A program made the position numbers and the translations under genes. 64,000 nt of DNA, taken from contig JAUIGN010000005.1 of NCBI GenBank assembly GCA_030430075.1, forward strand, positions 248,001 to 312,000, given 5' to 3'. Positions 38,401 through 47,501 of the stretch are shown piece by piece. The stretch's first letter is position 1. Each line of letters opens with the position of its first letter. The notes beneath the pieces are model-generated. The model saw only the letters and a list, made by a program, of their open reading frames with translations, ran no database searches and was not told the DNA's origin. The stretch is from a bacterium. Lineage in GTDB: Bacteria > Planctomycetota > Planctomycetia > Pirellulales > Pirellulaceae.

Positions 38401-38570
38401 TGCTGACGCAAGCCGAGCAGCAGCTTCAGTCATTCGACAAGATGGCCCAGATGGTAAGTCAGCTCGAACAGATCGAGCAAAACTATAGCATGGCCACGAT
38501 CGACTTCGAGGTGACCTACCGGACGCTGCAAGGCGCCACGGTGCTGGTCAAGACCGAGGCCGGTGGGTGA
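35424..38570 (+). CDS. Membrane-anchored Ser/Thr pseudokinase
   Basis: The 1,048-residue protein starts at ATG 35424 with GGGAGG seven bases upstream. A short N-terminal helical region precedes a kinase-like domain (about 70-310) with a glycine loop (L-G-K-G-R-L-G-T). The catalytic residues are altered: the VAxK lysine is arginine (V-A-L-R-L-L), HRD...N reads H-G-S-L-A-P-S-R near residue 195, and DFG is D-W-G near 216. Ala/Glu/Lys-rich disordered stretches (330-500 and 545-720) flank one strong membrane segment (V-V-L-I-I-A-G-V-A-L-F, about 508-535). The C-terminal 330 residues form an unrecognised, probably extracytoplasmic beta-rich domain ending in a coiled coil. It likely binds or senses rather than phosphorylates. 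Confidence 0.85.
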   Translation: MAQAKLIESLDTFLDVLEKSKLFAAEQVSKFRQDLDGASTPPIEIARKLVKNRKLTKWQAGQLLAGHARLRLGKYVLRDQLGKGRLGTLFLAHDEKGRRLVALRLLSKEAASDPARVKQCVAAAQAAAVVEHPQVARVFEVNGDSERPVVISEYVDGADLQSRVEEDGPLTAERARRYLEQAVAGLTAAHDQQVVHGSLAPSRLLVQSDDNLQIVDWGLAPLGDGEAGFLPPEAKPGQPASVATDVYSLGASIRYCLTGQVPSAESTAAGGDQGAGRLLELCQAMMATDVAERPASMRDIASRLSALDSPEVANLEEVELEPLALEPNDMDAGELVDDPQSEAATALDDRAAPAKARPQDKPPQPTEAETGSGEDRGGAPLPEIEVADAHKTAPIADTAAFQISTGKESSGGPVGDFKISTKRKKKKAKPSRTTQPASTDEDVAATTEQAAAPAKQVRRAAGKAASQPTPQPETPASEPSQAAAADDTVEPADGPVEKAQKKKAGGPPVVLIIAGVALFGLIFLGGSAGLAVWFLMSGGEEKVVASAADPEVAEASGEAAAETPEIDPEDIPLQPILVDDEPAEAADEAASDDESSTSADTPSPPATGDVAAAPAGSGDDAPVTPEAGAATPDVPMPATPEGGLAAASDTDAEQPAATAPAPAAADASTAATDVEKAAEEEAAEKKAQAVAAAEQLKKDEAAKKAAAEKKAEEEKKKNAGPVFVFQPTIDLPAVPAAGETAAPIELGKVNIEETDVCFISMTGGDSAARGRGEFALRNANSGTAPRDWEFVLTDSGAATVIATMSLPENGLMFQWLPAAADNQYASNLRNCSLKITAGTAKPLEFALRSPVVGESLPIDLTKSTMQGRWNVEAPPDPSALQISASVKGYKVVLEPPQPISAVKGTQWIYLGDNQATSVLALKMDSSVSARGIQVALKPYLTIPGQKPVAYNKATKKKVTQELAQRNTLQSKVIFFSEQLSKAPKQQKPQIQALLTQAEQQLQSFDKMAQMVSQLEQIEQNYSMATIDFEVTYRTLQGATVLVKTEAGG

Positions 38571-38663
38571 CGTGATCGCCAGGAGAAAATGAGCCCCGGG
38601 CGAGAGTTCCTCGCCGCACTCCGAGCCACCGGTCAACCAGCACTTCGGTCATGCGGCACCCGG

Positions 38664-39440
38664 TCAGGAAGCCGGACCAAGCGACGCGATCGCCGTCGGC
38701 ACATCGTCATAGATCTGAAAGAGCCGGTGGAACTGGCGTGAACCCAACTGTTGGCGAACGTTCTTTCTCAAGCTGGCCAGGTGGACTGTGCCGTTTTTGC
38801 CGCGAATCTTCTTCTGGACGCCAATCAGCACCCCCAGCGCGGCATTCGAGATGTATTCGACGTTTTCCAGGCTGATCACGAGTTGCCGGTTGCCGCGATC
38901 GACAAGTGATGTCAGGCGTTCTTCGATTGCTGCGATCGAACCCCCATCCAACAGCCTGCGGGGCAAGATCCGCAAGACGACCACGTCGTCGATCCGCTCT
39001 TGTCTGACAACCGCCGTGCTGCCATTCGACGACTCGTCGCTCGACGATTCCAGCGGGGCTGCTTCGGCGAGCGCCACGACGCGAAGCAGCGAATGTTTGA
39101 CCGCCTGGGTCAGCCAGGTCGGCGTGACGGTCGACTTCAGAAGAACGTCTTGCGCGCCGTGCTGAAAAGCCTGGGCGACGGTGGCGTCGTCGGCAGCGAC
39201 CGTCAGCACCACGATCGGCTTGGCGGGCCACGTCGAGCGGGCGGCCACGAAGGTGGCAATTCCCTGGCTGTCCGGCAGGTCGAGTTCGAGCAGAATCGCG
39301 TCAAAGTCTTTGTGCTTGGAACGCTCGATCCCCTCGTTTAGCGTCGAGAGGTGTTCGATCAGGTATCCCGCGGCCGCCAGAATCTGCATGAAACGCGCAG
39401 AGTCGTTCAAACTGTCGTCGATCAGCAGGAGCCGCGGCAT
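38664..39440 (-). CDS. Receiver-domain/STAS-domain fusion protein with altered phosphosites
   Basis: The 258-residue protein has a response-regulator receiver domain (1-120) and a STAS domain of the anti-sigma-antagonist type (about 145-255). The acid pocket D8-D9 and the conserved lysine (V-L-L-K, about 102) are present, but the phospho-acceptor aspartate is glutamate (L-L-E52-L-D-L-P-D). In the STAS domain, the D-S-S-G-L-G loop reads S-N-A-A-L-G, so the usual phospho-serine is alanine. It therefore looks locked rather than switchable. Its 3' end faces the pseudokinase gene, 93 bases away. No clear ribosome-binding site precedes the start. Confidence 0.85.
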   Translation of the reverse strand: MPRLLLIDDSLNDSARFMQILAAAGYLIEHLSTLNEGIERSKHKDFDAILLELDLPDSQGIATFVAARSTWPAKPIVVLTVAADDATVAQAFQHGAQDVLLKSTVTPTWLTQAVKHSLLRVVALAEAAPLESSSDESSNGSTAVVRQERIDDVVVLRILPRRLLDGGSIAAIEERLTSLVDRGNRQLVISLENVEYISNAALGVLIGVQKKIRGKNGTVHLASLRKNVRQQLGSRQFHRLFQIYDDVPTAIASLGPAS

Positions 39441-39838
39441 GGAAGTCGAGTGGATCGTTTTTTGTCAGGTAGCTTTTGTCAGGTAGCCCTAGTCGCCCTC
39501 ATCCCCAGGTCGCCCGATTCGCCAGGTTGCCCCAATCTTCAGATAGCCCAGAGAGGCTATTTTCTACCCATTGATGACCGCCGCAGTCAAACCCCGTGCC
39601 ACGATGCCTCTCGCGAAAACTCCGTTCTCTTGCGGCAACCAGCCGACTCAACCCGGTTTCGCAACTCCGGATTGGCGACCAACTTTCTTGCCGAACCAAC
39701 TGGACACTTCGTTCGGCAGGAACGAGGCTGCCCACGTAGACCGATCCTGCCGGACTGGCCGGGCTCGACTGGCGCCCCGACGCCGTGGGCCGCACGTCGC
39801 CTCGAGCGGCGGTGTGTAGGCCGGCTTCGCTCGAGCGA
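39441..39838. other. Intergenic region between the receiver-STAS gene and pstB, no gene seen
   Basis: Degenerate copies of GTCAGGTAGC occur at 39464-39487, and a weak hairpin (ATAGCC-cagaga-GGCTAT followed by TTTCT, 39543-39565) follows. The receiver-STAS promoter should be here. No coding frame is supported. Confidence 0.5.
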
Positions 39839-40843
39839 TCAACCGAATCGGCCCGTGACGTAATCTTCCGTCTCTTGCAGAACCGGCTTCGTAAAGATCT
39901 CCGGCGTCGGTCCATATTCGATCAGGCGGCCCAGGTACATAAAGGCGGTGAAGTCGCTAATGCGCGCCGCTTGTTGCATGTTGTGGGTCACGATCAGGAT
40001 GGAATAGTCTCCGGACAAGTCCTGGATCAGGTCTTCGATCTTACCGGTGGCCATCGGGTCGAGGGCCGAGCAGGGTTCGTCGAGCAGGAGGACTTCGGGT
40101 TCGCTGGCGATCGCGCGCGCGATACACAGCCGCTGTTGCTGGCCACCGGACAGGCTGAGGCCATTCTCATTCAGGCGGTCCTTGACTTCGTCCCAAATCG
40201 CGGCGCCCCGCAGGCTGCGCTCGCAGACTTCATCCAGGACGGCCCGGTTCCGTTCACCGTCGATTCTGAGCGGATAGACGACGTTTTCGAAGATCGACAT
40301 CGGAAACGGGTTCGGCTTCTGAAAGACCATCCCCATGCGCTTGCGTAATTCAATCACATCAACGCCGACATCAAAGATGGATTCGTCGTTGAGTTCCATG
40401 TCGCCCTCAATGCGGACGGTGTCAATCAGATCATTCATCCGATTGACGCAACGCAGGAGGGTCGATTTTCCGCAGCCCGACGGACCAATCAGGGCAGTCA
40501 CCTTACCGCGGGGAATCGACATCCCGATGTTGTAAAGTGCCTGGCTGGCACCGTACCAGAGACTGAAGTCGTGGATTGAGACGACGGACTCTTCGTTCGC
40601 CATCTGAGGATGTACAACCGATTCATGCGGCGCCCCGTTTCGGATGGCATCCAACCGACTGCCGTCCCGCGAATCGGCGTTCTGGGAGTCCAAGGCGGAC
40701 GTGTCGGGAGTTGCGGCACGGTCCCGATCGCCGGCGGGGGACCGGGGATCCGTGGTGCCGTCGTTGTTCGATTCCGAGTTGCTCGGCATGCGGAGTTCGT
40801 TCACGTTCATGGAAGGGCTGGGATCTGCGTTGTCTGTCGCCAT
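39839..40843 (-). CDS. pstB: Phosphate ABC transporter ATP-binding protein PstB
   Basis: The 334-residue ATPase powers high-affinity phosphate uptake. It shows Walker [10 protein letters not shown] (about residue 118), the Q-loop [10 protein letters not shown] typical of PstB, the signature L-S-G-G-Q-Q-Q-R (about 231) and Walker B L-L-L-D-E-P (about 254). An N-terminal extension of about 85 polar residues is not in usual PstB proteins (about 260 residues). The start codon shares one base with the pstA stop (TAATG), so the two are translationally coupled. No phoU follows in the window. Confidence 0.95.
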   Translation of the reverse strand: MATDNADPSPSMNVNELRMPSNSESNNDGTTDPRSPAGDRDRAATPDTSALDSQNADSRDGSRLDAIRNGAPHESVVHPQMANEESVVSIHDFSLWYGASQALYNIGMSIPRGKVTALIGPSGCGKSTLLRCVNRMNDLIDTVRIEGDMELNDESIFDVGVDVIELRKRMGMVFQKPNPFPMSIFENVVYPLRIDGERNRAVLDEVCERSLRGAAIWDEVKDRLNENGLSLSGGQQQRLCIARAIASEPEVLLLDEPCSALDPMATGKIEDLIQDLSGDYSILIVTHNMQQAARISDFTAFMYLGRLIEYGPTPEIFTKPVLQETEDYVTGRFG

Positions 40844-43374
40844 TAGAATTGTCCGCTCCGAAACCGCTTTTTGAGTCGAGACCGCAGGGCAACCGCGGAG
40901 ATGTTGAGCGTGGCGATGAGTCCAATCAGGAGGAGCGTGGTCGTATAGACCATCGGCTTTGCACCCTCACTGTCCTGGCTCTGAAAACCGACGTCATAGA
41001 TGTGAAAGCCAAGATGCATGAAACTGCGGTCGGGGTGCACGTAGGGAAAGAGACCGTCGACGGGCAGCTCGGGGACATACTTCAGGGCCCCAACCAGCAT
41101 CAGGGGAGCGACCTCCCCGGCCCCCCGCGCCATGGCCAGGATCATCCCGGTCATGATGCCGGGCACGGCGTGCGGCAGGACGATTCTGGCGATCGTTTGC
41201 CACTTCCCCGCGCCGCAGGCATAGGAACCTTCGCGGAGCGAATTGGGAACGGCCGACAAGGCTTCCTCGGTCGAAACAATCACCACCGGCAGCGTCAACA
41301 GGGCCAGCGTCAAGGATGCCCACAAGAGGCCCCCCTTGCCGAACTTGGGGTTATGTTCATGGGCCTCGTAAAACCCGTCGAAGAACGGGGTCAACACAAT
41401 CAGGGCGACCACCATCACGCTGGCAATCAGCCACAGGCAGGTGGCCCCGCGCGAGGCAATCTGCTTCCAGCGCGGTGCGACCGCCTGTTTGGCGGATAGC
41501 GAGAAAATGCTCAGCAGGAACGCCGCCACGGCGATCACGACCAGCACCGTCAAGACGAGAAACCACATCGGTGCCGGCCAAGGTGTGATGCCCGCACGTT
41601 CCGGGCCGCCGTCAATGAACGCGCCGAAGGTGTAGCAAAAGAAACCCAGTCCGAAGACCCCGAATACAATGCTGGGCACGCCGGCCAGGTTGTTGATGGC
41701 GATGCGAACCGCGCTGATCAACAAGCCACCCTTGGCATACTCACGCAGGTAGAGCGAAGCCAGCACGCCGAAGGGAACGACAAACAACGACATGATCACG
41801 GTCATGGCAACCGTGCCCCAGATCGCCGGAAAGACGCCCCCTTCCTGGTTCGCCGACCGCGGGTCGTCCATCAGGAACTCGTACCAGCGGGACGCATAGA
41901 CGGACGCCTTTTGCCCCCATCCCAACTGGTTGGCCGGGTAGGCGCGTACGATTTCCGAGAGTTCGTGGGGAACCTCTTGGCCGTCGGCGGTGACGAGGAC
42001 GATCGAGTATCGCGAATTCTCGTCATTCAGCTCATTAATTTCCTCCTTGATACCTTCGGCCCGCTTGCGTTCGGAGCCGCGGACTTCACGGTATTCGGCC
42101 ACCCGCTCCTGGACGGCCGGAGGCAACTCCCCAATCTCTTGCTGCAGGGATGCGGCCCGGGACTGGGGCGTCTCCAACTGCTTCCGAATATCCTCTTCGA
42201 TCATCTGCAGGATCTTCTCGCCGGCGGCGACGAGCGCCCCGTTGTCCCGATATTCGGACCGAACTTGCTCAACCATCGCACGGCTCGATTCCCGCGCGTC
42301 TTCGATGCCTTCGATTTCCAGGTCCAGGCTGACCAACTCCTGGGTCGCATCCACCGCTTCCACGTCGTGGTCCAGTTCGGCCTGCTTCAATCGCAGTCTG
42401 GCGGTTTCGATCTTCCGGTCACTGAGACTGCCGATGTCATGCTTTTCCAGCTTGCGGCGGCGGTGGTATCGGGAACGGGCCGCGTTGTGGTGTTGGGAGA
42501 ATTGGCTCCAGCTCGCTTCCGGCCCGGTCCATCGCTCGACGACACCGGTGACGTCCACATCCGTGGCGCCTTGAACGGCCGTCAGTTCGGACAGCGCTTG
42601 CGACGTACCGTCGCCGAGCACTCCCAGGAGTTGCCGTTGTTCGTTGGCCTGGAAGCGGCCCAGGAACTGTTCCACATTCGCGGCTCGCAAGCGAGCATGC
42701 TTCTCCTTGAGATCGGCCAAGGCAGCATCCAGCGCCTCTCCTTCCTCGGCCGGCAGCCGCCAGCGATTGGCGGCGAAGAATGACAGTACCGAATCGAGGG
42801 ACGCTTCGGCCGGGTCGGTCGGGCGGGAGTGTCTGAGGTTGAACTGCTGCGGCGTGCCAAAGAATCTTCCCCAGGTCAGGCGTTCCACGGTGAGGGCCCA
42901 GGTCGGCACCGACTCGCCGCCGGGCGCGACTTCGAAATCACTCACCCAGTTGAAGTGCTCGCCCGTCAACTTGAAATTTCCCGTTCGCAGCAGGCGGCGT
43001 GTCGTGCGGACCGACGGCTGACCATCCAGGACCCGTTCCGCCTGCTCCTTGACCGGGGCGGTAAAGTTGGCGATGGCACTTTCGCTGAGGGCAAACGTTT
43101 CGCGGCGCGTGACTTCGCCCAGGCGAATTGATCCATCCACGGTTTCCAACTGAACCAGGGGCAACGGCCAGAAGGTGATTGCTCCGCAGTAGATCACCAA
43201 AGCCAGCAGGCCGATGACCATGCCGACGCAGATCGTCAGCGCGCCGCCGGTCAGCCAGAGCATCGGCTCACCCTGGGCCAGCAGCGACAGACCGGGACGC
43301 GACAGGCTGCGTCGTCGGGGGCGCTCCGCTGGCTGGCGAGCGGGTTCTGGGGGTGCGGCAAGCTGTGTTGTCAC
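40843..43374 (-). CDS. pstA: Phosphate ABC transporter permease PstA, greatly extended
   Basis: At 843 residues it is nearly three times the usual PstA. A first membrane segment (about 40-65) is followed by some 430 residues of predicted periplasmic sequence. That sequence has a long charged coiled coil (about 310-450: [14 protein letters not shown] onwards). The permease core (about 490-835) has the typical [13 protein letters not shown] and [10 protein letters not shown] motifs. The core itself is split by about 90 residues carrying two extra hydrophobic segments (about 588-681). The GTG start overlaps the pstC stop (GTGA). Confidence 0.92.
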   Translation of the reverse strand: MTTQLAAPPEPARQPAERPRRRSLSRPGLSLLAQGEPMLWLTGGALTICVGMVIGLLALVIYCGAITFWPLPLVQLETVDGSIRLGEVTRRETFALSESAIANFTAPVKEQAERVLDGQPSVRTTRRLLRTGNFKLTGEHFNWVSDFEVAPGGESVPTWALTVERLTWGRFFGTPQQFNLRHSRPTDPAEASLDSVLSFFAANRWRLPAEEGEALDAALADLKEKHARLRAANVEQFLGRFQANEQRQLLGVLGDGTSQALSELTAVQGATDVDVTGVVERWTGPEASWSQFSQHHNAARSRYHRRRKLEKHDIGSLSDRKIETARLRLKQAELDHDVEAVDATQELVSLDLEIEGIEDARESSRAMVEQVRSEYRDNGALVAAGEKILQMIEEDIRKQLETPQSRAASLQQEIGELPPAVQERVAEYREVRGSERKRAEGIKEEINELNDENSRYSIVLVTADGQEVPHELSEIVRAYPANQLGWGQKASVYASRWYEFLMDDPRSANQEGGVFPAIWGTVAMTVIMSLFVVPFGVLASLYLREYAKGGLLISAVRIAINNLAGVPSIVFGVFGLGFFCYTFGAFIDGGPERAGITPWPAPMWFLVLTVLVVIAVAAFLLSIFSLSAKQAVAPRWKQIASRGATCLWLIASVMVVALIVLTPFFDGFYEAHEHNPKFGKGGLLWASLTLALLTLPVVIVSTEEALSAVPNSLREGSYACGAGKWQTIARIVLPHAVPGIMTGMILAMARGAGEVAPLMLVGALKYVPELPVDGLFPYVHPDRSFMHLGFHIYDVGFQSQDSEGAKPMVYTTTLLLIGLIATLNISAVALRSRLKKRFRSGQF

Positions 43375-45974
43375 AGTTGGTAGGCTTTCCGGCGAAATCG
43401 CAGGCGGATGATCTCCGCCACGGTGTTCACAAAAAACGTCAGGATAAACAGCGTGAGAGCCGCCAGAAAAAGGGTCCGGAAGTGCGTACTATCCTTGACC
43501 GCTTCTGGCAGCTCGACGGCGATATTCGCCGAGAGCGTGCGGAACCCGTTGAACATGTTCCAGTCGGCGACCGGCGTGTTACCGCCCGCCATCAAGACGA
43601 TCATCGTTTCGCCGACGGCGCGGCCCAGCCCGATCATGAGGGCCGAAAAGAGACCGCTCATCGCTGTGGGGACAACAACGCGAACTGCCGTTTGCCACGG
43701 CGTGGCCCCGCAACCCAGCGATGCGCTGCGCAGGTGGTTGGGTACGGTGCTCAACGCGTCATCCGCGATCGTGTAAATAATCGGGATGACGGCGAAGCCC
43801 ATCACGTAGCCCACCACCAGCGCATTTCGCTGCTCGTACGTGTCCAGGTACGTCCCCCGCGGGTCCCAACCGAGCCGATCCAGGATCCAGGAGACGCCCA
43901 GCGCCAAGCCGAACGTCAAGGCGGTGGTCAGGATGAATTTCACCAGGCTCAGGACGGCGAACTGCTCGCGGGACCAGCGGTCCGCCCGCTCGCGCAGCCA
44001 GGGGTTGACGAACAGGGTGACCAGGCACACCGCGGCGATCGCAGACAGCGGGATCCACAGTAGGAGCCACCCTCCCACGCCGGATCCAATTTGACCATCG
44101 AGCCATTTGGCGGTGTCGCCGGCAAAAAACCAACGCTCGACAAGCGGGCCGCCAAGTGCGAATGAAGCGGGGATCCCGACCAGCAAGGGGATGGCCAGGA
44201 AGACAAGTCGAAACCGCGACCAGCGGAGAACCCGTTTCTGGGGGAGCAGTTGCCAGAGGTGGGCGCCGAGCAGGTAGGTGAGGGGGACGCCCAGGCAGGT
44301 CGCCAGGACCGCCGCCACGTGCCGTTCGACAACCGGTGCGAAGACCAGCGCGGCCAGGAACCCCAGCACGACACTCGGCAGGCTGGCCATCATTTCCAGC
44401 GTCGGTTTGACCACCGTGCGAACCCGAGGCTGCATGAACTCGCTGGTGTAGATCGCCGCCAGCAAGGCCAGCGGCGCCGCAAACAGCATGGTGTAAAAGG
44501 TGGCCTTGAGCGTGCCGAAGACGAGGTTCCGCATCCCAAATTTCGGTTCGGGCGCCGAGGTGGCGTACGATGACTGCCAGATGTGCTGCGGCCGGTCGTA
44601 ACCTTCGTACCACACCGGTTGAAACAGCGAAGCCAGGGTCGCTTCCGGATGGAGTGGATCGAAGCCGGCACGCCAAACGGACTCGCGACTGATCGCCAAC
44701 AGACCGTCGTCCTTGGGAGCGATCAAGATGTGTTCGATCGGCAGCCCGTCCGCGGCCTGGTGCTTGACCAGCAACTGGTTGGCCGTGACCTGATAGACGC
44801 GAATCTGGCCGTCCGCATAACCGATACCGACCAGGCGGCTGCGTCGTGACGCCGAGTAGCTCTGCACGGCGGACTCTGCCGCGGCCAGCTCATGCACGCG
44901 GGTTAGCCGGAAGCCGTCGGCCGGTCCATCGGGAACCGGTGTCCGAAACCAGGCTTGCAGGTGCCCTTCCGTGTCACCGCAGACGATCGTCTCTCGTCCC
45001 AAGACGAAATCGCAAACGGTAAGACGACCACCGTGTTCCGCGGTGAGATCCACCTCTTCGACGACCGCCAGGGCATCCAGCACGCGCGTGTCATACCGGA
45101 CCAGCCGACCGGCTGGCCAGACCAGGTAGACGTTGTCGCCCCGTCCGGTCACCAGGACGCGAAACGGTCCTTCGCCGTCTTGGGGGACTTGGGGCAGATC
45201 ACGCAGCTCGGCGGTCAGTCCCACCTCGCCGGTGAACTGATTTTCGGTCGACGTGACCTTCCCGAATCGTGCGGTCCCGTCGGCTGCTACGCAGGTGAAC
45301 GTGTACTGTTGTCCGCCCAGCCCGCCCGTTTCCGGCGCGACATGATCCAATCGTTGCAACGGGCTTGAGGCGACTTCAATCGCGTCGTGAAGCTCGTATT
45401 CGATACGCTGCAGGCGAAACTGTCCCTGGCTCGTGCGCTGCACGACGCCTCCGTCCCAGACGGCCGATTGGTCGCTCGGCAAGTCCTGCAGCTCGGGCGG
45501 CATTTCCTCCGCCTCATGAAAGCTGGCCGCGAACTTGATGGTTCCAAAACGGACGGTGCCGTCCGCCAGACCCAGGCCCACGTCGGGCCCCGTCTGCGAA
45601 GTCGAGACACACCCAATGGCGACTCCGTCCGTCACTTCCTCGGTGGCAACGGCCGCTCCGTCAGCAAGCTGAAAGACGTGCAGGCTGCCGTCCGAGTAGA
45701 TCGCCCAGGCCATGGTTTGATACTCGTCGATCTCGAAATGAACGACGCCAGCATCACCCCAGGGGCGCGGACGCGACTCACCCGGCTCAACCCGAGCCGG
45801 ATAGAACAGCGGTGCTACGACGAAGAACAGCGACACAAATACCAGCGAGACGGCAACAATCGTCCCGATCCCCCCGACCGCAATGACCTTCGCTGCAATT
45901 GCGTCCGAAGTGCGTACCGTCCACGATGTCCGCTTACGACGTTTCCTTCCAGTGAAAGAAGACTGCGAACTCAT
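43371..45974 (-). CDS. pstC: Phosphate ABC transporter permease PstC with periplasmic propeller-like insert
   Basis: The protein has 867 residues against about 320 in model species. After one membrane segment (about 27-55), about 400 residues carry repeated D-G-x-x-x-x-(F/Y/W) turns and short beta strands, resembling WD40/YVTN-like blades. The permease core starts near 475 (L-V-F-G-T-L-K-A-T-F-Y-T-M) and contains A-S-L-P-S-V-V-L-G and G-R-A-V-G-E-T-M. ATG at 45974 is used because the 25 residues before it look non-coding. A GTG at 46049, directly after the pstS stop, is the alternative; neither has a strong ribosome-binding site. Confidence 0.9.
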   Translation of the reverse strand: MSSQSSFTGRKRRKRTSWTVRTSDAIAAKVIAVGGIGTIVAVSLVFVSLFFVVAPLFYPARVEPGESRPRPWGDAGVVHFEIDEYQTMAWAIYSDGSLHVFQLADGAAVATEEVTDGVAIGCVSTSQTGPDVGLGLADGTVRFGTIKFAASFHEAEEMPPELQDLPSDQSAVWDGGVVQRTSQGQFRLQRIEYELHDAIEVASSPLQRLDHVAPETGGLGGQQYTFTCVAADGTARFGKVTSTENQFTGEVGLTAELRDLPQVPQDGEGPFRVLVTGRGDNVYLVWPAGRLVRYDTRVLDALAVVEEVDLTAEHGGRLTVCDFVLGRETIVCGDTEGHLQAWFRTPVPDGPADGFRLTRVHELAAAESAVQSYSASRRSRLVGIGYADGQIRVYQVTANQLLVKHQAADGLPIEHILIAPKDDGLLAISRESVWRAGFDPLHPEATLASLFQPVWYEGYDRPQHIWQSSYATSAPEPKFGMRNLVFGTLKATFYTMLFAAPLALLAAIYTSEFMQPRVRTVVKPTLEMMASLPSVVLGFLAALVFAPVVERHVAAVLATCLGVPLTYLLGAHLWQLLPQKRVLRWSRFRLVFLAIPLLVGIPASFALGGPLVERWFFAGDTAKWLDGQIGSGVGGWLLLWIPLSAIAAVCLVTLFVNPWLRERADRWSREQFAVLSLVKFILTTALTFGLALGVSWILDRLGWDPRGTYLDTYEQRNALVVGYVMGFAVIPIIYTIADDALSTVPNHLRSASLGCGATPWQTAVRVVVPTAMSGLFSALMIGLGRAVGETMIVLMAGGNTPVADWNMFNGFRTLSANIAVELPEAVKDSTHFRTLFLAALTLFILTFFVNTVAEIIRLRFRRKAYQL

Positions 45975-46049
45975 GACGGAACCAACGCGGAGGGGATCTG
46001 AGGGCCGGTGCGGGCGGGCGGAGTCTGCCCCAGCGAAGGGGCGCCGCAC

Positions 46050-47030
46050 CTACTTGATCCCAACCATCGCCAGATTCTTGGCTGCCATCTTGGCGTTCAG
46101 CGGGAAGTAGCCGTCCTTGACGACGTCTTCCTGTCCCTGCTTGCTGAAGACGTACTTGAGGAACTCGCGGCGCAGCGGATCGAGTTGGCTGCCCGGCTTG
46201 TAATTCACGCTCAACCAGAGGAAACGAGCCAGCGGGTATTCGCCCGTGTAGGCAAACTCCGAGGTGGCGGGGATCGGCTTGGTATCGGCATTCTTCGCCA
46301 GCGGCAAGGCACGGACATCGGCGGTCTTGTAGCCGATGCCGCTGTAACCGATGCCGAACTTGTCGTTGGCAACCCCCTGGACCACCGAAGCACTTCCCGG
46401 CTGCTCCTTGACGGAGCTCGAATAGTCCCCTTCGCCCAGGACGATCTTTTTGAAGTAGCCGTAGGTTCCCGATGCCGAATTGCGGCCATACATGCTGATG
46501 GGAGCTTTCGAGAACGCTCCATCCAGGCCGGCCTGGTCCCAGGTGCGGATCTGCTGCGGATGTCCCAGCCGCCGCGTGCTGGAGAAGATCGCATCGACCT
46601 CGGGAAGCGAGATTCCCTCCAGCGGATTGTCTTTGTGAACGTAGACCGCCAGCATGTCGATACTGGTCCCCAACTGGACCGGCTTGTATCCGTATTTTTT
46701 GTCGAACGCGTCAATCTCGCTCGGCTTCATCGCCCGGCTCATCGGGCCAAAAGTGGCCGTCCCTTCGATCAGTGCGGGAGGGGCGGTCGACGAACCCTTG
46801 CCTTCAATTTCAACGCGGATGGCCGGATAAAACCGCAGAAAACCCTCGGACCAGAGAGTCATCATATTGTTCATCGTGTCGGAACCGACACTCTTGATAC
46901 TGCCGGACACCCCGGCCACCGGGCGATAGTCGGGCAGCTTGGGATCGACCTGGACCGCTTGGCCCCAGGAGACAGCGGGTGCGGCGATCAGCGCCAAGGC
47001 AAACAGTCCAGCAGCCATGCGGGTCATCAT
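46050..47030 (-). CDS. pstS: Phosphate-binding protein PstS
   Basis: The 326-residue periplasmic protein binds phosphate for the Pst transporter. The signal peptide is M-M-T-R-M-A-A-G-L-F-A-L-A onwards, ending near S-W-G-Q-A. Phosphate-contact motifs are visible: G-S-D-T-M, G-K-G-S-S-T, and R-N-S-A-S-G-T. ATG at 47030 has GGAG eight bases upstream; the next codon is also ATG. It is the first gene of pstS-pstC-pstA-pstB and lies downstream of a Pho-box-like site. Confidence 0.95.
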   Translation of the reverse strand: MMTRMAAGLFALALIAAPAVSWGQAVQVDPKLPDYRPVAGVSGSIKSVGSDTMNNMMTLWSEGFLRFYPAIRVEIEGKGSSTAPPALIEGTATFGPMSRAMKPSEIDAFDKKYGYKPVQLGTSIDMLAVYVHKDNPLEGISLPEVDAIFSSTRRLGHPQQIRTWDQAGLDGAFSKAPISMYGRNSASGTYGYFKKIVLGEGDYSSSVKEQPGSASVVQGVANDKFGIGYSGIGYKTADVRALPLAKNADTKPIPATSEFAYTGEYPLARFLWLSVNYKPGSQLDPLRREFLKYVFSKQGQEDVVKDGYFPLNAKMAAKNLAMVGIK

Positions 47031-47075
47031 CTTCTCTACTCCAGGGAGGTACGGCGGCGTGTGGTCCAGATCCTG

Positions 47076-47131
47076 CCCCAATATGTAAGCATTGCTTTTT
47101 GAAGATTACGTGAAGCTATTGTGAAATCGAC
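47076..47131 (-). promoter_or_regulatory. Pho-box-like triple direct repeat and probable -10 of the pst operon
   Basis: On the minus strand TTCAC (47125-47121), TTCAC (47114-47110) and TTCAA (47103-47099) recur at exactly 11-base intervals. That period is the hallmark of PhoB/PhoP sites. A -10-like TACATA follows about five bases after the third unit. The site is 70-95 bases upstream of pstS, so phosphate-starvation control is the likely role. Confidence 0.65.
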
Positions 47132-47168
47132 GAAATGCGTCCTTCTCGCGCGGGAATATCCAGCCCGG

Positions 47169-47330
47169 GATGATTCATGAACGGACGACGACTCCGTGCA
47201 AGTCATTACGTTGTCGTCACTTCGAGTCAAGTGAGCCAAATCGCTTCAGCTTTCGACCGGAACGCGTCTGCCTTCGGTTTGCACTGCGATCGACGGAACC
47301 GGGGCGAACGCCCGACGGCTGATGAAGGAT
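47169..47330 (+). repeat. Dispersed intergenic repeat, copy B
   Basis: It starts GATGATTCATGAACG like copy A and ends CGAACGCCCGACGGCTGATGAA. One extra G near 47303, relative to copy A, shifts the reading frame where the DNA match is strongest, which favours a DNA/RNA element over a gene. It lies between the divergent pstS and transglutaminase genes. Confidence 0.7.
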
Positions 47331-47501
47331 CTGCGATGGCGGTCGGATGTCTCAGTCATCAGCCCAACCCGGCAGCAGCCGGCCGGCGGACGAGGAAAAT
47401 GACGGTTGCCCTCGTAAGTGCCAAACAAACCGCCATTTAGCATCGATAGGCCTTGTGTCGCTGGGCTGAACGGCGAGAATCTTCAGCGAGCGACACGCAA
47501 C

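Noticed and set aside
39543-39565. Hairpin ATAGCC-cagaga-GGCTAT followed by TTTCT as a terminator
   Set aside because: The T-rich side points along the plus strand, where no gene ends nearby; on the minus strand, where pstB ends, there is no T-run.
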